DNA of 64,000 bases, from the NCBI GenBank assembly GCA_907165275.2, contig OU015661.1, positions 6,021,501 to 6,085,500 of the forward strand, in the 5' to 3' direction. The stretch is from Zygaena filipendulae (Eukaryota; Arthropoda; Insecta; Lepidoptera; Zygaenidae). The translations under genes were made by a program, and so were the position numbers. Each line of letters opens with the position of its first letter. The first letter of the stretch is position 1. Positions 47,093 to 58,993 of the stretch are shown here, piece by piece. Below the pieces are notes generated by a model. That model was given only the letters and a program-made list of their open reading frames with translations. It was not told the DNA's origin and did not search any database.

Positions 47093-47300
47093 ACCAGACT
47101 ACACCACAAAAATGTGGTTAAATCATCTGTGGACTACACGAGTATGGAGTTATCGTCGCGTCAGTGGGAATTGAACCCAAGACATCTGGAATACAAGGCA
47201 TCGCTCTATAACCCTTGCCCGTAGCGGCGTTCATGGTTTTTTTTTGTGTTTTATAATAGTCGTGTTTGTTTTGTCCCACTGAGCTGAAAAAATCATTTAA
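47093..47300 (-). repeat. tRNA-derived SINE relic, reverse
   Basis: On the minus strand TTGGGTTCAATTCCCACTGA is a near-perfect B box. GATGCCTTGTATTCCAG lies before it. An A-rich run on that strand is not obvious. Confidence 0.45.
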
Positions 47301-47346
47301 ATTCATCCATGTCATCAGTCACGTAGTCAGTTCAAACATTACTTTT

Positions 47347-47587
47347 AAATGGACGCAGATAAGCAATAACATGTTAACCCACAAAATTAAGTTATTGATT
47401 CAGAACAATTTGTTGAGAGTTAGAGAACGTTTTTGAATTATGTATGTGTTTACCTTATTACATTGTTTAAATATGTAACTAAATATTGAACATAAAAATT
47501 GTTGACACAAAATGGCGCTATAATTTTAAAACACGATTTACTCAAAATTTCTCCAGTGTGGGTTAACACACTATTGCATGTCCAAAT
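47347..47587 (-). mobile_element. MITE family T, copy 2 (reverse)
   Basis: AGATAAGCAATAACATGTTA at the left and GTGTGGGTTAACACACTATT at the right match the ends of the copy at 23,104 in the opposite direction. ACCTTATTACATTGTTTAAA is shared internally. Confidence 0.65.
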
Positions 47588-48296
47588 GTTCTGTGCTTAT
47601 GTATGTTATGATATTTGCTTAACATAACATTATTTTCATTGATTATATTAGTCATTGTTTGTTTTTGTGTTTACTCTTTATATTTCAAATTTGAATCAGA
47701 CACTAACTAGTTACTTATCTCTTACTTCTTTAATCTGGTAGTAGGTTTCATGTAGGTAATTCCCAAAAAGCGCATGAACATTTCGGTTACGGTATTTCGG
47801 TATTTAGTAACAATGAAATCGGCGTTGTCGGTTGTCGCAGATGACACAAAGCATTAACTATAGTATGCAAAGATTCATACGAAGAAAAAGAAGTATGAAC
47901 GAACGAACGATTTATATACGAATTTAGGTAGGTATATTCCAGTAAATAGTGAGTACCTACCTAAGATACCATTACAAAACTACCAAAATTGAAATCAGTA
48001 AAGAATCTGCGGTTCTTTTCGATTACTAACTATTTTTTTTTTATCAGTTTTTTGTTCTATACGAATCTGTGTTTATTCAATCGAAACCGACTATTGATTT
48101 CGATACCACTTTTTCAAATGACACATCTTGTGTGGAACTGTGAATTTGGGTAAAACATAAATATTATTTTTTTACATCAACGAACAATGAGCTTCCTGCT
48201 TCACGTTCTCAACGAACAACAATAGCGTTCCACCATAGATGTTTGCGCGAAATTAGTTTGTGATTATTGATAGTAAAATTATTATAATATTTGCAG

Positions 48297-48403
48297 CGAG
48301 TCGAGTGCGGGGGGTGGCGGCGCGGTCGGCGGCGGGGGGCTGCTGGCCATGAACGCCACCCAGGTGCAGTGCGAGCCCCACGACTCGGTCGTGCTCATTA
48401 AAT
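48297..48403 (+). CDS. Exon 2 of an unrecognised host gene, with proposed start codon
   Basis: A GC-rich 107-bp exon preceded by TTATAATATTTGCAG and followed by a good donor (GTAAGT, 48,404-48,409). The ATG at 48,349 has a favourable context (GGCCATGA) and opens MNATQVQCEPHDSVVLIK, then one base of a split codon (donor phase 1). Upstream in the same frame the exon reads ESSAGGGGAVGGGGLLA without a stop, so coding could begin earlier if another exon exists, but the exon seen at 42.5-43.2 kb offers no ATG in that frame. I do not recognise the peptide; it has no signal sequence or membrane segment. The next exon at 56,970 completes the split codon. Strong compositional contrast and both splice sites make this the best-supported host exon in the window. 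Confidence 0.65.
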
Positions 48404-49959
48404 GTAAGTCACACCTACACATTACGCAATAATTGTACCGATTATCGTGATCTGTTGCATTTTAAATGATCTACTTAGCTCAGGACATGGGGCCTTAGCA
48501 TCAACTCTTGTTTCAATGCAAATCGGTATGTTTAAATCAGTCTCTCTCTATAGAGTTCGTTGTCAGACCCTGTGATCGCAACTAGATCAAAAGTTTGTAG
48601 GTAAATAAAGTAGTTCATACGGTGAACGAAATAATATCACAGATAAGCTCATAATAAGATTCGTCATCCTAAGGATTCCCGATTCCTTTACTGGTCAGTA
48701 CCTGGCAGAGTTTAATTTTGCCGTGAATTTTGCCTAGTCATGCCACGCGAAAGATAATTAAATCTCTTATAGGAACTTCTTATAGGAATTTGGTATCAGT
48801 TGATCGAAGTTTAGGTACTTTATATGAATTCTCAATCCTTTGTTTACGTTTGATACAGATTACAGAGTAGTAGGTAGATATAATATGATCTACAAGGAGC
48901 TACTGAGTATATTTAGCGCGCCGAAGTATTCCTGCGTCAGCGCATATCGGCATATTATGTACCTCTATCTACCTTTTGCTGGCGTGTCAATACTCAATAC
49001 TTTGCAATGCAATGTTGAATGTTAATACCTTGGTACTATAAACTAAGCCATCTTTACTGAACTCATAAAGAAGCCCAATGATCACTTATTGTATAAATAT
49101 TTTATACCGTAGTTAATGGAAAACTACTAGCTTCTCAGTTCGCATCATCTTTAATGACTCTATGTTATTGTCAGTAATAATTTTTTTTTCATAGGTAATT
49201 ACTACCCGAACTTAACACTATGTAGACTCACTTAAATACTTTGAAATTAATTCATTACACACTAGGTAGGTACTATGTGTTGGCATAGTTTTAAGTCAGA
49301 TAAATAGTAGGTTAGTTAACCATAAAAATTATTCTAACGGAAATGTAATTTAGTCACTTGTAAGTTGTTTACTCATAATGGTTTAGACATAGGTAGGATA
49401 TGAGCGGTTAAACTTGTCGTCTGAACGGAATACAAATTATTTAAAAGCTGTCTGAGTTTTACTCAACTGTTTGGTATCTTTATTGTAACATTTATAGCTG
49501 TACAAACCTAACCTAAATTTTTATAAAATTTGACACAAAAACCTTGATATTTTTTGTTAATAACTCGTGACCGGGTAAATAACGTCAAAAAGAAATTAAA
49601 AGAATTAGTACTACTATGGACTATAGAGGTATAAAGATATGAGGTCTATTTTTCATGATTCCGTACTTATAGAAGTGTTTCAAAACACTCTTACTCCTGT
49701 TCGCATAATGCAATCAGGAGCTAGCAAAACAGTAGGTAAATACCTACTTATCATGAATGAAAGAACAGCGTAGACATAAAGAATATGAAAGCCTAAGCGG
49801 TAAATATCGATTGTAGGAAACGAGGATGAAACAATCGCGATCCACAGTAGCATTTTTGAGAAAAGTGTTCCGATTAATCGAATATCTTCCATCCTAACCT
49901 GTAGGTATCCGAACCTGTAGGTATCTGCGCCAACTACACTCTACAGCCCCCGTCGTCAT

Positions 49960-50300
49960 TTCTTCTTTCTTTTCTTCTACTTCTTCTTTCGACAACAACG
50001 TTTATTCGAAGGTCAATTTTGTCGCCGATTTCACGCCGCCCGTTCAAATTATAGCTGCGTCGTCGATCGACTCACAAGTCCACCGTGTATGTCTTGTAAT
50101 CAACTCAAGCTCCATTCCGCGTACTCGCCATTTCTAGAAATAGCTACAATTGTGTTTATTTCAGTCACTAAAAGTTCCCCTAATGCGCGCCGACGTGCTC
50201 CCAATTGAGGCGGGAGGCGCACATTTACAATTAGCTTTGTTATGGGCCTAATAATAATTAATGCGCGAGTGACTGCTGGGCTCTGGCTCATGTTGATATT
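49960..50300. promoter_or_regulatory. Candidate intronic regulatory block
   Basis: Non-repetitive, with CpG-containing patches (GCTGCGTCGTCGATCGACTC, GCGGGAGGCGCACATTTAC) and several homeodomain-type cores (CAATTAGC, AATAATTAATGC). Position in a long 5' intron fits an enhancer. There is no direct evidence. Confidence 0.25.
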
Positions 50301-52911
50301 AATTTTACATCGTATTACATGCTAGACAGTGTAACCTACCAATTGAAACAGACAGTCGGCAAAAATGTTAATCCTGACGGCTAGTTTTAACCGGGGTGTG
50401 TAATGCGGTGCACGTTTCGAACGATGCGTTTTCCGATTTGCGGTGATGTGGTGAAGTGTTATCGTGCCTTTGTCGGTATTGTGCCACAATGCAGTTTACG
50501 TTGGTGATAGTCGTAAACAAAGTCAAGCTATGTCCGGTTATAGAGGAACCGCACAAACTAATAGGTAAATAAAATCCGATTTCCAAACGATAAACGTAAC
50601 GCGAATCACTGCGCAATATGACTTTGAAAGTTACGTCTTAACGATAATGCTGGTATTAATACGCTTGAGAAACAATCACACAATAGCGTTGGCAGGCAAA
50701 GTAATCGATGAGAAAGCCTTGCGAACTTATAAATTACAATTTGTGAAAACAGCTACCGACTATAGCTATGTCGGCCTTGCGGAAAAAAGAAAACTACGTA
50801 GAATATGAAAGTAATAGGTAGCTTAAAAATAATGAAGTTGTAACACCGTATCTAATTGAAGAGTGTATGTGTAGTTGCGTACCTTCGTACACATTTTGTT
50901 TTAACTTATACCCGAACAATAGACAGTTAAAGTTAGGATTGACTTTTGTTTGACGCAAAACGAACAAATGCTATTTGTATTTCTTCTCCAAAATTTTACA
51001 TATTTCACAATGCATGGGCATTCTACAATAGTTAAAATTCAGAAATAGGTAGTTCTTTCATTAGAGACAATAGGCAGCATATTGCACATTGGCTAGCACA
51101 AATTGAAATTAAAGAAGCCTTGTAACAATTTAATTCACTGGCCAACTACGAATTAGCTGCTTGATGTGGCCGTACTACCTAATTGTACTTCGCAACTCGC
51201 AAGGGCCATCGAAACAATATTACAAGTGACATCTTCAACTATCTGAATAAACCTAATTGAACAATTTATAATAAACAAATGCCCTAACTTGCTAGTAAAT
51301 AGATTGACGAGCTCTGTGACACACAATTGATCGCAGTGCAGCTGCTCATTGTAAGAGGTTAAAACCAATTTAATGTCGGCCCGATAATAAAATAACGCAA
51401 TAGCAGTTAATTTAACACGAATATCCATAGCGGATTCATCGGGAGCCCTTCTTAATATGTCTTATTTTTCATAACACTGTTAATGATACTATAGAAGTCT
51501 ACGAATATAAAAGAATATATTACTATATAAATCAATTTATAATGAGACAGTAATTATATTATGTATGTGTAAGTATACTGACGTCGATAATCGAGATTCA
51601 ATGAACCCACATAAACCCGCACAAAAAAACAAAACTCAGCGTAAACTGTGTCAAGCACAAAAAAAATTGTATTCTCATATTATGACCGTTGTTGGCCCGC
51701 AACGCCTTTGCTGCGTAAGGATCTGAAACTAGAAGGTACCTAAGTTATTACATATTTAACATGAATCATATGACGTCTACGCGTATCCAACAATGCATGT
51801 CCTGTGACTTGTGACCGATCGTACCATCACAGGCTTAATATCTCAGTAGTATATCTTAGTAGTAGACCTACTGCGATACTCAGGCCCGTATCAAAAAACA
51901 CCAGTCAAACTGCATAGATAGGCTTTCAAGTCTTACAATTAGTGTTCTTCTTTCGAGGAGGCCGATCGCGCTATTTATGAAAAATATTACTAAAACAAAA
52001 TTTTAAAATAGTTATTAACTACCTACAATCTACATGCATTTGTTTTAGTTTTCTTTAGATCCTGACCCCCGCTAGAGTTCGGTCAAAGGTTAAAGAACAT
52101 TATCTTCTAAATAAGAGTTAAATCTTCATCTTTAAAATTAATCAGCGCTATACTAAATTTCTTAAAAGTATTATTTAAATATTAGACGTTTTAAGAGTTT
52201 CATTGATGTCGTTCTGAAATAACGCAATCAGCTTCCAGCGCAGTCGGTAAAACGCACAATATCCTAAGATATGACCGGTTCTTGAGTAGCTTTTTTAAAT
52301 ACGAACCTAAGATCACCAGATATACCTTCAATCTATTTTTGTTATGGTCTAACTATTTTGCTTTTTATGTTCGTTGCATAAAGGATAGGTACTAAACTAC
52401 TACGAATCAGTATGCTACATACAAAAAGGTTATTGGTACTTTAATATAGGTATGCAATGTTATGATACAGGTTCTCGGTACCCCTGCCGATCTTACTATT
52501 ACAATCTGGAATCCTCATTATAATATTTACATTATTAGCAAAGAGAGAATTCAGAAAAATGATTTCTTAAAATTGTTTCTTTCAAATATAATCACAAACA
52601 CACAATATGATCTAGAATGTTTTAAAATCCTTTCGCTGCAACAACGTCGTAATCTACCTATTGGACGTAATGTTCTTATACAAACTATTGAACTATATAG
52701 ACTGTCCAGACTTAGCACATCAGTTGCATTTTCGCGTCCCAAAATCTACAAGAACTAAGGCTTCTTTTCAACTTCCATTTGCCGACTTGTCTTACCAAAT
52801 CTCCTTCGGTGCGTGTTTGTACCTCATACAACTCGCGCTTTGTATCGGTCGATTTATTCAATAGTACGGTTGCAAAATTCAAACGCGATATCTCTTCCCT
52901 TTTAACATAAC

Positions 52912-53075
52912 GTAAAATTCCGGGATAAAAAGTACCGTATGTCCTTTGCTGTACGCCCGACAACTTGTTTGCAAAATTTCATGATTCTTCCTGTCTATTA
53001 GGCGTGAAAGCGTAATAGACAGGAAGACAGAAAGACAGACAAAGTTACTTTCGCATTTATAATATTAAGTAATAA
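52912..53075 (-). mobile_element. Helitron-like remnant, reverse, with hairpin
   Basis: TTCCGGGATAAAAAGTACCG, GCAAAATTTCATGATTC and GACAGACAAAGTTACTTTCG then TTTATAATATTAAG. A perfect 14-bp stem (CTTCCTGTCTATTA and complement, 52,987-53,026) lies inside, probably created by a local inversion in the GACAGACAG tract. Confidence 0.65.
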
Positions 53076-56000
53076 GAATTTTATATTTTGGTATTTGTTT
53101 GTATTTATTTATGTATGTATTTATTTGAGTATGGGTTTGTAGGTTTACGTTGTATTTAAGTATTTCCACATAGAGCAACCGTTGTCGCACTTTTACTACT
53201 ATAATTAGTTGGTGAATATACATTGCTGACGCATATATGTATAAAATTTTTAACGTGTTGTTTGTATTCGTTAAAGAAAATTAAAATATATATGTTATAC
53301 TAAATTTAATGTCCACTTTATTGCTGATTGCAACCTTGCTTCTGTCGTTACGATTTGTATTAAAAGTTCGTTTAGGTAAAGTATCCCTAATACATATGTA
53401 TCAATAAGGTATTATTGTTATGATTCAAGTTAAGAAATCGACGAAATTATTAGTAGGTAGTAGGTACCTCTAAACATAAGTGCAATATTTTATATCTTTA
53501 CCTATAAAATAAAACTGTTATTGGGCCGTATATTCTCGTTTGTGTGCAGGCAACACGTGACAATTAAGAGTATATTAGAACTCGAATTAAATTTTATATT
53601 TAGGCAGATTATGCTCTCGTTTTCGAAACATAGAATACGTTTTTCGGTACAGCAAAAAGTTAAGGGAATACCGAAACACGCTAAAGAGATTGTCGGCATC
53701 AGTTCGTTTTAATTGTGTACATTCACATATTTCTCTTATCTTGACGGGACATTAAGGTTATCGCTTTTCAGGATGTACATGTCTCTATTACCAGAGAAAT
53801 GAGAGATAATATTTCGATTTTCGATGTCTTATTATTTTAATTTCGTCACCTCACTTTCGTTTGCTCATCGTTAAGAGTCTTAAGTTCTCTCACAATCAGA
53901 GAAGATAAAAAAGATGACTATGTACCTATAATTTTTTTAGGTATTGATAGATTATCATGAACTTAATCTATCACTTTAGATCGGAGACAGTCATTACTTG
54001 TCGCTTTGAATACCTTGTTGACACAACAGCCATATATCATTACAGTATATATGGCATATTCTCAAAAATAATACGTTAAAGTAACTAAAACTTCCAATAA
54101 ACCAACTGAAGAAGGTTTATTCTCACTAGGGTAAAGCTCAAAAATTTTCTAGATTTTTTTGTTTTTAAAAGATGCTCCTTTAGATAGGTCTTGATTCGAC
54201 CATAACGTTGCGTTGCGTTACAATAACGCGTAATTTTTAATTTAATGAAACGTAGGTGACAAGCATTTGGTAACTATTGTGTGTTGTCAGGGCTCTTGCG
54301 ATTTTCCTTGAGGTTGAGAAATTACAGTCGCTGAGGTATTTGTTGACTTCGAGAATTCTTGATGATCAAGCGCAATCCCCTAAAGTAAAACTGCGACAAA
54401 GCGTTATTCAATTAGTTTCATAATATCGTTCAGCTTCTCTTTTTAAAAGTTTCATAATAAAGGTATTGTGTTACATGCGGTGATCGCGGACTCTATCCAA
54501 AATGATACGACCAAACAAAAAATAAATAGGTCGTCAACCCTGATGAGCTGTTTGGTGCCTCGGCGGCGGCCGGCGGTTCATTAACAAAAATTATATTTGC
54601 TATATTATTATTGTATAGAGGTAGTTAAGTTTCTATTACATTACTGTTGTCTTTTAGTTTATGATTGAACACCGTGCCGACGACACGTAGTCTTTATGTA
54701 CATGTATATGTTTTCGGTTCAACATTTTTTTGTTTTAAAATGTCGTAACTTTAAACATGACTGACTCGTGTTAAATAACTTCGATATGTACAGTGATAAC
54801 GTGCGCTCACAACTTCCGTGATCTTAAAACCTTGATCCTACCGACAAGTATATATAGTGTTTACGTAATATTTTTTGGCTTTGTGAACTTTTTAGGAGTT
54901 ATGTCATGTGTTGCCATGAAACGTGATAGAAAAATTGATAAATTCGGAAGGGAAAAAATGAAATCTCTTCTTGAAACAGTGTTACTGGGTATGAATGAAG
55001 TTTATATTAACTTTTAAGTAATTCCAGGGATGGCAATATGTCATAATATGTGTAATTTCCTTAACTTACTACTGAAGTATTTTATCGTGACACGTTTCAA
55101 AACATTGTTACTATCATAAGGATCTCACTAAGACCAAAAAATAAATAGAGCGTACATATTATATCTATCAACTCATGTATTTACTTATATTCAAAACATG
55201 TACACGAAATTTTATGGGGATTTTTTTACAAATTTCTAAAATATATACATACATAGATATAATTATGTAATTCCGCCCCTAATAGTATAGGATAACCTGA
55301 AGCTGAGGTACTTTAGATACAGATTATAAAGGGCGTCTGAAATTATACCAAATATAGTAAACACTAAATAAATATGTACATTACAGATGATACAATATGT
55401 AACGACAATACAATAGTGTTCAGCTGATTATTGTCTACCTATTTGGCAGAGTTTGTCCCTCAGACCATATTCAATTGTAAATCTGTCTTCAAAATAGATA
55501 ATTCGTGTGTTACATAGATAAGCAGGATCGATAACGGGAGAAATACTGAGTTACTCAAGTGGCGACCTAGATCTGACATGAGATGTGAACGTCCTCAAAA
55601 GATATAAAAGATATGTGAATTCTCGAAACTCGACGACTGAAAGCTTCCTTAGGGAGAAATTCTTAAATAAAAATCTAAATAATCTTAAAATAATTGTTTT
55701 GTAATGCTGTTGACTGTAATAAATAAATAAACATCAAAAATACCTGCCTTACGCCATTTTTTGTAAGATTTAGCCTATACCTTACCTCCTATACCTGTGG
55801 AAAGTTCGCAATAAGTATATCCAAATGGAATTTTATTAAACGCGCTGGGTTCTAAGCTACTTTAGGCATATTAATAGCTTTCTATCACTGCCTAAATGAA
55901 TATTAGAATCGGGTCAATACTCAATAGTTCCACAGATTTAAAAAAAATCTCCTTCATAATAATAATAATAGTGACTAATGTAGCTGATGTAAATAATTTA

Positions 56001-56610
56001 TAATGAGATCTGAGATTTCGATTCTTCATGCAACAATATTTCAATCTATTCGCCCGTTTGAAGGTCAATTTTCCAAGAAAAACCTTTGTTGATGCGTGTC
56101 TACATTATAAAAGAAGCCAAGTGCACAACTTAAAGTATCCACATTCCACACCCAGCTGTTTAGGCTGTGCGCTGGTCGCCAACTAGTTTAATAACTACCT
56201 ATTCATAGTTTATTTTTTTATATCGTAGCGGTTGACTTTTACGATGATCCCTACCTGTAAGATAACCAATAAAATACTGTTTTATTGACAGTTCTAATGA
56301 ATTATTTAATTACATCTTCATTTTATAACGCCCACACGGAGCTGCTACTACGATCAAACTTCTAAGTCCAGCCGTCTATAGAGGTGATCAATTAAATGAG
56401 TCTCGAAATGAACATGCTGTTCGGCGACCGTTTGACACTTTTGGATATGATATTTAATTCTAGAGCTACTTTTTTATCATTGATTATAAGATTCTTGGCG
56501 TTAAGGTACGTAATTAATTTGGATAGCATAGGTACATCAATTAAATATTCAGAGTATCGGCAAATGTTGAAATAAATGGTTGCATCTTTAATAAATTATT
56601 TAAAATTAAA

Positions 56611-56860
56611 TTTAGTCCGTTAGTTAGATAAATAATAGACACGTATACTTTGCTATCTTAAAGGAAAAAAAGGATAAAGTGCATTAAAGTTGAGACGTGG
56701 GAGCACGTAACATTATACGCCTGAAAAAACTGTACCGGATCGTGATTTCGACTATTGAGTCGAAATCGCCGTTTTTTTTTGTAATACGTAAAAAAAGAAA
56801 AACACGTGTCCAATATTTATATCAACCTACACGGCGGACTAAAAACTAAAATTTAGTCAA
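56611..56860 (+). mobile_element. MITE family M, copy D
   Basis: TTTAGTCCGTTAGTTAGATA, GACACGTATACTTTGC, CATTAAAGTTGAGACG, TCGAAATCGCCGTTTTTTTT and CTACACGGCGGACTAAAAAC. More diverged than copies A and E. It ends about 110 bp before exon 3 of the host gene and has the same orientation as copy E beyond it. Confidence 0.7.
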
Positions 56861-56969
56861 ATAGCCTATTATCTGATTTGTCTAGACTGTATCATAGCGT
56901 GAAGAATACTAGCGCACGAGGAGCAAAATCCAAAATAATATACTAAAGAGTATGGTTTGTTTTTGTAAG

Positions 56970-57072
56970 ATGAACACCGATCGGCGGGCGGCAGCTGGGA
57001 GGAGCCGGTAGGCGCCGTGCGGAACGCGCCGCTGCGGCGATCCCAACGGTTGAACTCTACACTGGACACCAG
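56970..57072 (+). CDS. Exon 3 of the unrecognised host gene
   Basis: GC-rich and open in only one frame. Following TTTGTAAG, two bases (AT) complete the codon begun by the T ending exon 2, giving Tyr. Then 33 codons follow, including EHRSAGGSWEEPVGAVRNAP and LRRSQRLNSTLDT, with two bases left over at CACCAG|GTAAAG (donor phase 2). The other two frames are closed by TGA or TAG near the start. The exact phase match with exon 2, the base composition and the splice signals support a real exon. The protein segment is basic and probably disordered or regulatory; no domain is recognised. Its last 25 bp and donor form the first unit of a four-fold tandem repeat. Confidence 0.6.
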
Positions 57073-57306
57073 GTAAAGACACTCACCATAAAAATCTACA
57101 CTAATCATACAAACAGTTGAACACACTGCAAACCAGGTAAAGACACTCACCATAAAAACTTACACTAATCATACAGCCGGTTGAACTCTACACTGCACAC
57201 CAGGTACTCACCATAAAAATCTGCACTAATCATAGAGACGGTTAAAGTCTACACTGGATAGCGGTCATGAAACTCACCGTAAAAATTTACACTAATCATA
57301 GAGATA
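57048..57306 (+). repeat. Tandem repeat of the exon 3 end and splice donor, about four units
   Basis: Units start at 57,048, 57,115, 57,179 and 57,240 (67, 64, 61 and about 66 bp). Each has GGTTGAACTCTACACTG-like sequence, ACTCACCATAAAAATCT and ACTAATCATA. Unit 1 is the 3' end of exon 3 plus intron start. GTAAAG recurs at 57,137 in unit 2; unit 3 has GTACTC and unit 4 GTCATG, so later donors are weak. Continuing the main frame past the first donor hits TAA at once. Confidence 0.85.
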
Positions 57307-57389
57307 AAGAGCGATGATTTAATTAAAAATTCCGATCAAAATCGAAGCACAAAACTAATTAATGTGTGCTTGAGCGGCGCGCAATAGGG

Positions 57390-57704
57390 ATGTTGACTAC
57401 TTTTGAAAATCAAAATTCTAATTAGTCGGTCAGTTAGAAAATAAAAAAACAATAGACACGTATTTTTTGCTTTTTTAAATAAATTAAAATATTCAGAGAT
57501 AAAGCGCATTAAAGTTTAGGATGAGGAGGTCGTGACGTCACTCAGCGCAAAACAGCCATACAAACTGTCAGAATAGTGACGTAACGCAAAATTTCAACTC
57601 AATATATCGCCGTTATTTTTTGATGACGTAAAAAAAGAAAAAATACGCGTCCAATATTTTTTAATAATCTACAAGACGGACAAAAAATAAAAATTGGTCA
57701 ACAT
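57390..57704 (+). mobile_element. MITE family M, copy E
   Basis: Starts ATGTTGACTACTTTTGAAAA and ends GGTCAACAT, giving a terminal inverted ATGTTGAC. Internal blocks CGTATTTTTTGCTTTTTT, CATTAAAGTTTAGGATG, GTGACGTCA and TATCGCCGTTATTTTTTGAT match copies A-D. It is the best-preserved copy for defining the ends. Confidence 0.8.
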
Positions 57705-57945
57705 TTGTAAGTGTGATAGGGCGTCGCGCGGCACGCGAGGGCCGCACTGGCCGGGCGTCCCAAACTAAAGGGTAGGCAGGTAAATTTAAAATAAGGTGTT
57801 TAAAAACCAACATTTTTATTTCACACGTAAGAAGTTCCTTTCTACAATCGTATTTTTATTTAAAAGTTGTTCCCCTCGGTTACCTACGTTAATTTCTGAC
57901 TTCCAGAGTTCCAGCGCGAATTTCAGTATAAAAGTGAAGTATGAA
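57705..57945. other. GC-rich then AT-rich spacer in intron 3
   Basis: 57,718-57,765 is GC-rich (GCGTCGCGCGGCACGCGAGG). No splice sites around it are convincing. The rest is decayed repeat-like sequence. Confidence 0.3.
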
Positions 57946-58140
57946 AAATTTTATACAGTTTCACAAGCGTTAATTTCTGAGTTCCTGCAGGAAACTCTGG
58001 ATAAAATGTACCCTCCGTCCTTTTCTGTGCCCGTGACACGTGTCGGGGGTACAGAGAAGGACATAGGGTACTTTTTATCCCGGAATTCCCGCGGGAACTC
58101 CGAAATTACCGCGGGTGAAACCGCGGGGAACAGCTAGTCT
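57946..58140 (+). mobile_element. Back-to-back Helitron-like fragments
   Basis: A reversed fragment (GCGTTAATTTCTGAGTTCCT to CCCGTGACACGTG) meets a forward fragment (GGGTACAGAGAAGGACATAG, CCCGGAATTCCCGCGGGAAC, GGGTGAAACCGCGGGGAACA then GCTAGT). The 113-codon frame over this region is a by-product. Confidence 0.7.
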
Positions 58141-58600
58141 ACAGTAAAATTTCTATCCGGTTGTAGTAATTCTGAAAAAAAAACCACTATTCTTTCCTTT
58201 TAAGTGCCGATTGAAGTTTATCATCGTTTTTTAACACATCAATTCAGTAATAGTAATAGATTATTTTATATATATAATATTTATCCTAAAAAAACTCTGG
58301 GTATATTTTAAAGGCCAAGATAAGAAAAAAAAACGTTCAAGTTTTTCTCGAACATTAATGAACTACTTACTGAACTAACAACAATAATTTTTATTAGTGA
58401 TGGGCCGAGTACCCGATTTGCCGAGTAGATAACCGAATACCGAGTATTGTTCGGTTTTAAATTTGTCAAACCGAGTAACCGAGCCTAATAACAGCTCGGT
58501 TCAGCCTTTAGCAGATTACCAGTTGATTGGCGCAAAAATTTGTTTGTACATGGTCACAATTTTTCTTTCTTTCTGATAGTTGTCAAAAGATAACACTTTT

Positions 58601-58900
58601 TGTAGTGGTTAACCAAACGCAATAACATGACATGGACAATCGAAACGCAGTTGATACAGACTGTCTGAGATGTACGGAGTAACAATTGGGTCTTTTGACA
58701 CTTAACCTATAAATGTATGGAGATTGCGCGTGGTCAACTACAGACTGATAACTAGCTGCTGTGTAACAAGGTATTAGTTTGTCAATGAGTCAGTTGCGCT
58801 CGACTTTGTCACGTAAAGCTGTAATTATTAATTCTCAATGATCTTAATAAAACCCCAAGTGCTACAAAAGTATTTTATTTAATTTACGACATATAATACA
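58601..58900 (+). repeat. 5' LTR
   Basis: TGTAGTGGTT...ATAATACA, 300 bp, TG/CA ends. Differs from the 3' LTR only by an extra ACATG-type 5-bp repeat near 58,628. It contains TATAAA at 58,708, an arthropod initiator-like TCAGTT at 58,790 and AATAAA at 58,846. The initiator about 55 bp before the polyadenylation signal suggests a short R region; the TATAAA is too far upstream to pair with it. Confidence 0.92.
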
Positions 58901-58922
58901 TGGCGCAGCCGCTCTTCGAACC
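58901..58922 (+). promoter_or_regulatory. Primer-binding site
   Basis: TGGCGCAGCCG follows the LTR directly, as required to pair with a tRNA 3' end (...CGGCTGCGCCA). A tRNA-Ser is the likeliest primer because of the GCAG...CTGC acceptor end, but I cannot check host tRNAs. Confidence 0.75.
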
Positions 58923-58993
58923 TGAAACTTTAAGAAATACGAAGAAATAGTACGAATTTAATATTGTGAACCGTAGAGATATTTGTGAACAAG

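Larger units (their letters stand above)
43204..48296 (+). other. Intron 1 of the host gene
   Basis: Bounded by GTGAGT at 43,204 and a TATTTGCAG acceptor ending at 48,296. Mostly AT-rich. It holds the SINE relics, Helitron-like copies, fold-back element and MITE listed separately. I see nothing else coding in it; the remainder (43,210-44,150, 45,120-46,420 and 47,590-48,230) is featureless AT-rich DNA. Confidence 0.45.
48404..56969 (+). other. Intron 2 of the host gene
   Basis: An 8.6-kb intron, GTAAGT to a TTTGTTTTTGTAAG acceptor. Apart from a Helitron-like remnant and a MITE copy it is mostly AT-rich and featureless. The stretch 49,960-50,300 is non-repetitive and more balanced. Small open frames (for example 52,462-52,758 and 54,793-55,017) show no domain and lack convincing splice sites. 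Confidence 0.45.

Noticed and set aside
57796..58137. 113-codon frame on the plus strand
   Set aside because: Its second half is Helitron-like terminal sequence read through; the first half is AT-rich chance frame.
58901..58922. A 22-nt primer site reaching into the tRNA T loop (TTCGAACC)
   Set aside because: The TTCGAACC block sits about three bases too close to the acceptor part for a contiguous match; only the first 11 or so bases are claimed.
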